This document shows, piece after piece, positions 60,313 through 64,000 of a stretch of 64,000 nt of DNA. Position 1 is the stretch's first letter; every line of letters begins with the position of its first letter. Below the pieces are notes generated by a model. That model was given only the letters and a program-made list of their open reading frames with translations. It was not told the origin of the DNA and searched no databases. Source of the DNA: Agromyces albus (GTDB lineage: Bacteria; Actinomycetota; Actinomycetes; Actinomycetales; Microbacteriaceae); contig NZ_SDPN01000016.1 of assembly GCF_004134825.1 (NCBI RefSeq), forward strand, positions 22,354 to 86,353, written 5' to 3'. A program made the position numbers and the translations under genes.

Positions 60313-61619
60313 ACTGCGTCCGTTTCTGTCGACGCCGCAACACTCACCGGATGAACGACCTCCGCTTTCGCCGTCACGACGCTGAGGACGAGATAGGCCG
60401 CAGAGGAGACCACGAGCCCAGTCACGACGGTCGACAGCCACGGCGCCTGCAAGTTGACGAGGAGCGCGGCGCCGGAGCCGATGGCCCAGGCGGCGAACGG
60501 CTGCCAGCGGACGGCGGCGATCGCAGTCTGGGAGACAGCGGCCGCGCGGCGCACGAGCAATTGGTCGGCGATGATGATGGCGCCGATTGGCGGCACGATG
60601 ACGCCGAGAAGGTTGAGCCAGTTGATGAAGAAGCCCCAGATCCCGAGTGTCGCAACGATGACGCCGACCGCGCCGAGGACGAGCGTGAGGATCCGCATGC
60701 GGCCCCTGAGGATCGTCGACCAGCCGACGGCGGCGTTATAGAGACAGTGTGTGCAAACCGAGCCGAGGTTGACCACGAGGAAGATGACAGCGAGCACGGG
60801 GAAGATCCCGCCTTGCAAGGCCAGGATGCCAAACACGTCACCGGAGCCAGCGGTGGCCGCCGCTATGACGCCACCGATGACCATCGCGAAGAGGTTGCCG
60901 ATCGGGAAGGCGGAGGCGGTCGCAATCCAGGCGTGTCGGGTGTTCTTCGCCCAGCGCGTAAAGTCGGCGGTCATGGTGCCGGAGTCAGCGAAGAGGGCGA
61001 AGACGAGCGTCACTCCGACACCGAGGGCGATCGACAGCGACGAGTCGCCTTCATAACCCCAGACGTCGGCGCCTGTGGTGCCGGCCTGGACCGCCGCGTA
61101 CAGACCGAGGAAGAGGAAGAGCGGCACGGAGATCGCGCCGATGATCGAGAGGGCCCGAATGCCGAGGAGGGTGAAGAGCGTGAAGAGCACGCCGGCGACT
61201 AAAGCGACGATCGTCGCATTCCACCCGAAGGCGCCCTCCATGCTGGCACCGACAAGCCCGGTCTGCACGGCGAACCAGCCAAGCACGAGCGTCGACAGGA
61301 GCGCCGAGCACGCGATGTAACCGGTGCGGCCGAAGGTGCGCGAAGCCTGGAGGGAGAAGTTGAAGCCGGTCTTCGCGCCGAGGGCGCTGAGCAGCCCAAC
61401 GTAGGCGAGTAGTAGCAGGTTGCCGATGATCATCGCCGTGAGGCCGCCGGCGAAGCCGAGACCATGCACGAGCGTCGCGCCGGTGACGGCACCGGTGATG
61501 ATCATGGGGAAGCCGGCCCAGACACTGGCGACAGACAGGAGAGACCGACGCTTGGACTGAGGAACGGGCGAGGACTCGTACTCGTCCTGGAAGAGCTCGT
61601 GCTCGACGGTTTGCGACAT
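60309..61619 (-). CDS. NCS1 family purine/cytosine permease-like transporter
   Basis: A 436-aa protein with about 12 membrane segments. Family marks: SLLSVASVWAGFPMIITGAV in helix 1, ALGAKTGFNFSLQASRTFGR, TADFTRWAKNTRHAWIATA and a final IVPPIGAIIIADQLLVRR. NCS1 transporters import nucleobases, hydantoin, allantoin or related ureides by cation symport. ATG 61619 is chosen; a GntR gene lies 128 bp upstream in the same direction. It supplies substrate to the amidase and PxpA-like enzymes. Confidence 0.9.
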   Translation of the reverse strand: MSQTVEHELFQDEYESSPVPQSKRRSLLSVASVWAGFPMIITGAVTGATLVHGLGFAGGLTAMIIGNLLLLAYVGLLSALGAKTGFNFSLQASRTFGRTGYIACSALLSTLVLGWFAVQTGLVGASMEGAFGWNATIVALVAGVLFTLFTLLGIRALSIIGAISVPLFLFLGLYAAVQAGTTGADVWGYEGDSSLSIALGVGVTLVFALFADSGTMTADFTRWAKNTRHAWIATASAFPIGNLFAMVIGGVIAAATAGSGDVFGILALQGGIFPVLAVIFLVVNLGSVCTHCLYNAAVGWSTILRGRMRILTLVLGAVGVIVATLGIWGFFINWLNLLGVIVPPIGAIIIADQLLVRRAAAVSQTAIAAVRWQPFAAWAIGSGAALLVNLQAPWLSTVVTGLVVSSAAYLVLSVVTAKAEVVHPVSVAASTETDAV

Positions 61620-61747
61620 GACTGACGTACCTCCGTTGGGGAGTGCGGGCGCGATGGTCCGCTGCCGGGGTAGTGCGCGTCGACCGCGGGGTGCGGCACG
61701 ACGGTGTTTCAGTTGTGCGCCGGGCACGCCGATCCCGGCGGTCTGGA

Positions 61748-62410
61748 TCACTTGGGCGGGGCGGCGCCCTCCAGGGCGGCCACGACGGTCCGGGCGGTGT
61801 AGTCGAGATGCTCGGCGGTCGCCGTGAGGAGGGCGGAGAGCCGCCGTCCGCGGATGAGCTCGAGCATCTCTGAGTGCTGGCGCTGTGCCTCCGCGAAGTC
61901 CTGGACCGTTGAGGCATAGATGGCCATGTACGGTTCGACCTTGTCCCAGACGTTGCGGATCAGCTCCAGCAGGTGGGGGCTTCTGGCGCAATCGTAGAAG
62001 CGGCGGTGGAAGTCCTGATTGAGGTGCCGCCACTCGTCGACCCCGATGTCGGGACGGTCCATCTTGGCGAGGATGGACTCCAGGTCCGCGATGTCGTCTT
62101 CGTCCACCTGGTCGATTGCCCACTCCGCGGCGAGCTGTTCGAGCCGAAGGCGGATCTGGAACACCTGCTGCACTTGATCGGTCGACAGAAGGGTGACTGT
62201 GACGCTGCGGCGGCCGAACACCACGAGCCCGTCGGACTCGAGGCGGCGAAGTGCCTCCCGGACCGGCATTGTGCTCACACCGAAGGAGTCGGCGATGGAG
62301 CGGATGGAGATCTTCATTCCGGGCAGGAGTGTCCCGGTGGTGATCCACTGCCGAAGCCGTTCGTACACCTCGTCGTTCACCGTGGAGACTCGGATTGGTA
62401 GCGAGTCCAT
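61748..62410 (-). CDS. GntR-family regulator (FadR/VanR subfamily)
   Basis: A 220-aa regulator: winged helix with VNDEVYERLRQWITTGTLLP and IADSFGVSTMPVREALRRLE, then a six-helix FCD domain (LRLEQLAAEWAIDQVDEDDI; HLNQDFHRRFYDCARSPHLL with metal-binding D/H residues). ATG 62410 starts 9 bp after a near-perfect 25-bp palindrome. It leads the permease-amidase-PxpA-like set and probably represses it until substrate arrives. Confidence 0.9.
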   Translation of the reverse strand: MDSLPIRVSTVNDEVYERLRQWITTGTLLPGMKISIRSIADSFGVSTMPVREALRRLESDGLVVFGRRSVTVTLLSTDQVQQVFQIRLRLEQLAAEWAIDQVDEDDIADLESILAKMDRPDIGVDEWRHLNQDFHRRFYDCARSPHLLELIRNVWDKVEPYMAIYASTVQDFAEAQRQHSEMLELIRGRRLSALLTATAEHLDYTARTVVAALEGAAPPK

Positions 62411-62419
62411 GACACCTCC

Positions 62420-62444
62420 GATTTGTGATGTGTGATCACAAATC
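62420..62444. promoter_or_regulatory. GntR operator palindrome
   Basis: GATTTGTGAT-gtgtg-ATCACAAATC has perfect 10-bp arms, AT-rich against a GC-rich background, 9 bp upstream of the GntR ATG. The TGTGAT/ATCACA half-sites are typical for FadR/VanR-type GntR proteins, so autoregulation is likely. Confidence 0.7.
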
Positions 62445-62620
62445 ATAACGGCATCCTGTTGCGAGGGGAACCCCCAAAGATCGCCCCCGTCATTGATTTG
62501 ACCTCACAAACTCGGAGACCGGCAGGGAGAAAGTCCAGCGAGCTGGCGTCTGAGTGAGCCTCGTGGCGGATGCGGCGCACCTTCAAGTCGATCTCACCAT
62601 CGACCGAGGGAGCTCATAGT

Positions 62621-62888
62621 GATTGACATCGATCCGAACGGCACCGGGCTTCCCGGTATCGAACAGCTCCGCGTGATCGTTGGCGCCGTAATGACGGTCG
62701 GCCTGATTCTGAGCGTGCTCGCGCTGATCATCTCCGCGATCATATGGGGATTTGGCGCGAACTCGTCGAACCCGCACCTCGCGGCCCGCGGCAAGCTCGG
62801 CGTGCTCGTCTCCTGTGCGGCGGCGGTCATCTGCGGCGCATCCGTGACGCTGATCAACTTCTTCTGGAATGTCGGCCAAACCGTCTGA
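62621..62888 (+). CDS. Small two-helix pilin-like protein 2 (DUF6112/TrbC type)
   Basis: An 88-89-aa paralogue of pilin 1: a short polar N-terminus (GTGLPGIEQL), hydrophobic helices VIVGAVMTVGLILSVLALII and VLVSCAAAVICGASVTLINF, with a shared ...LINF end motif. GTG at 62621 with GGGAG upstream starts IDIDPNGTG. In related actinobacterial elements two such genes lie side by side; here 4.7 kb of opposite-strand DNA separates them. The TrbL-like gene follows after about 45 bp. Confidence 0.72.
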
Positions 62889-62932
62889 CCAAGACGATAT
62901 GAGCCGAGCATGACGCAGAGCGGGCCGAGACA

Positions 62933-64000
62933 GTGAGCGTCTGCGACATCCCCGTTATCGCAGAGGTTTGCGGCGCCGTCGGCGAAGGTACCGCATCCCT
63001 CGTCGCTGCGCCATTCGATTGGCTCGCGCACGCGATGGGCGCCGCCGCGGCCTGGCTGTTCGAAGCGGTCTGGACCGCGTTCGACACGACCACACTTGTC
63101 GACCTCACCGACCCGGCCTACATCGCGGTCTACAACGTACTGTTCGGCGTTGCGGTCTTCGTCGCGCTGATCTTCTTCTGCCTGCAGCTCATCACCGGAC
63201 TCGTGCACCGCGACCCCGGCGCACTGTCCCGCGCCGCGCTCGGGCTCGCGAAGTCAGTGCTCGGATCGTTCGTCATCGTTACCATCACCGGCCTGCTGCT
63301 GGAGATCACGGACCAACTCGCAATCGGCGTCGTTCAAGCCTCCGGCAACACGATGGAAGGCATGGGCGACCGGATCGCGCTCCTAGCCGCCGGCCTCACG
63401 ACGATCAACATCGGCGCACCAGGTGTGGGCGCGATCGTGACGATCTTCCTCTCCGCACTCGCGATCAGTGCGGCCGCGATCGTCTGGTTCTCGCTCCTGA
63501 TCCGAAAGGCTCTGCTGCTGGTGGCGATCGTGTTCGGGCCGGTCGCACTCGCGGGCGCGACGTGGGATGTCGCGAAGGGATGGTTCACGAAATGGGTCGC
63601 GTTCGTGATCGCGCTCATCCTGTCCAAGCTCGTCCTCGTCGTGATCTTCCTCGTCGCAATCGCCCAAGTATCTGCGCCGATCGACGCGGACCTCGCATCG
63701 ATCAGCGACCCGATCGCCGGGATCGTGCTGATGTTCATCGCCGCGTTCGCCCCGTATCTCACGTACAAATTCCTCAACTTCGTCGGCCTCGATATGCACC
63801 ACGCCATGTCCAGTGAGCAGGAAGCCAAGTCAGCACTGAACCGACCGGTCCCGGTTCCCAACGGCCCAATGACGGATGCCGCGAAGCAGATCCTCGGGCC
63901 CCGCGAGAACGGCGGCGGGGGCAGCCGGGCCGCGCGCGGCGGTCATGGCGCGACGGCAACCGGCGGGCCATCCGCGGGAGGCGGCGCCGGGCCAGCCGGT
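62933..64000 (+). CDS. TrbL/VirB6-like conjugation channel protein (3' end outside window)
   Basis: An open frame from GTG 62933 to the window end, at least 356 codons. After an N-terminal CDIPVIAEVCGAVGEGTASL it shows about six membrane segments: VYNVLFGVAVFVALIFFCLQ, KSVLGSFVIVTITGLLLEIT, AIVTIFLSALAISAAAIVWF, KALLLVAIVFGPVALAGATW, FVIALILSKLVLVVIFLVAI and GIVLMFIAAFAPYLTYKFL. The last visible part is Gly-rich. This is the TrbL/VirB6-like inner membrane channel of type IV secretion. It runs off the window with no stop codon seen. Confidence 0.83.
   Translation, partial: MSVCDIPVIAEVCGAVGEGTASLVAAPFDWLAHAMGAAAAWLFEAVWTAFDTTTLVDLTDPAYIAVYNVLFGVAVFVALIFFCLQLITGLVHRDPGALSRAALGLAKSVLGSFVIVTITGLLLEITDQLAIGVVQASGNTMEGMGDRIALLAAGLTTINIGAPGVGAIVTIFLSALAISAAAIVWFSLLIRKALLLVAIVFGPVALAGATWDVAKGWFTKWVAFVIALILSKLVLVVIFLVAIAQVSAPIDADLASISDPIAGIVLMFIAAFAPYLTYKFLNFVGLDMHHAMSSEQEAKSALNRPVPVPNGPMTDAAKQILGPRENGGGGSRAARGGHGATATGGPSAGGGAGPAG

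Noticed and set aside
59542..60354. 270-codon plus-strand frame opposite the amidase
   Set aside because: Shadow; the amidase triad is on the minus strand.

Overview
The window is GC-rich with strong G/C third-position bias, GTG/TTG starts and many 4-bp ATGA/GTGA gene overlaps. With DUF2637, two-pilin conjugation genes and an actinobacterial type GH127/GH51 sugar locus, this points to an actinobacterium, most likely a member of the Microbacteriaceae. No rRNA, complete tRNA or CRISPR array was seen. It reads as a mosaic accessory region built around an integrative and conjugative element (ICE).

Layout. 1-650: the tail of an HxlR regulator, a DoxX-like remnant, and the 3' end of a CAU-type tRNA on the minus strand that looks like an attachment-site half. 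935-11022: unknown and defence-like genes. A 1747-aa winged-helix/STAND-type ATPase has a perfect 27-bp palindrome just upstream of its start; three plus-strand genes follow (one DUF4238) and then two minus-strand unknowns. 11061-26583: a plant-polysaccharide utilisation locus with a secreted beta-helix hydrolase with lectin domain, GH127 and GH51 arabinofuranosidases, a sugar-acid dehydratase, an epimerase/dehydrogenase, an ABC sugar importer, ROK and LacI repressors with visible operators, and a GH43-like enzyme. 26584-27413: alcohol dehydrogenase and tyrosine-integrase debris.

27414-35368: ICE mobilisation genes on the minus strand (repeat-rich charged protein, two small proteins, MobF relaxase-helicase). 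They are interrupted by a plus-strand GHKL-ATPase/nuclease fusion gene that sits between two 121-bp direct repeats carrying the relaxase 3' end. 35595-49464: amino-acid metabolism and regulation (homoserine dehydrogenase, aldehyde dehydrogenase, Cys/Met PLP enzyme, B3/B4 protein, two XRE-cupin regulators around an SMR efflux pair, LysR, Lrp), a QorB/Rrf2 pair, a hydrolase and a membrane protein. 49461-64000: the ICE control and transfer operon: ImmA and XRE divergent from ArdC across a four-site operator array, then primase, DUF2637, ParB, a VirB8-like protein, an M23 hydrolase, pilin 1, pilin 2 and a TrbL/VirB6-like gene that runs off the window.

About 4.7 kb of opposite-strand genes (GntR, NCS1 permease, amidase, PxpA-like) is inserted between the two pilin genes and cuts a small tra gene. 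The most notable points are two candidate defence genes in cargo positions (the STAND ATPase and the GHKL-nuclease fusion), the duplicated relaxase tail that marks how the second one arrived, the operator array, and the metabolic module inside the conjugation operon. Integrase, coupling protein and VirB4 of the element lie outside the window or are lost.
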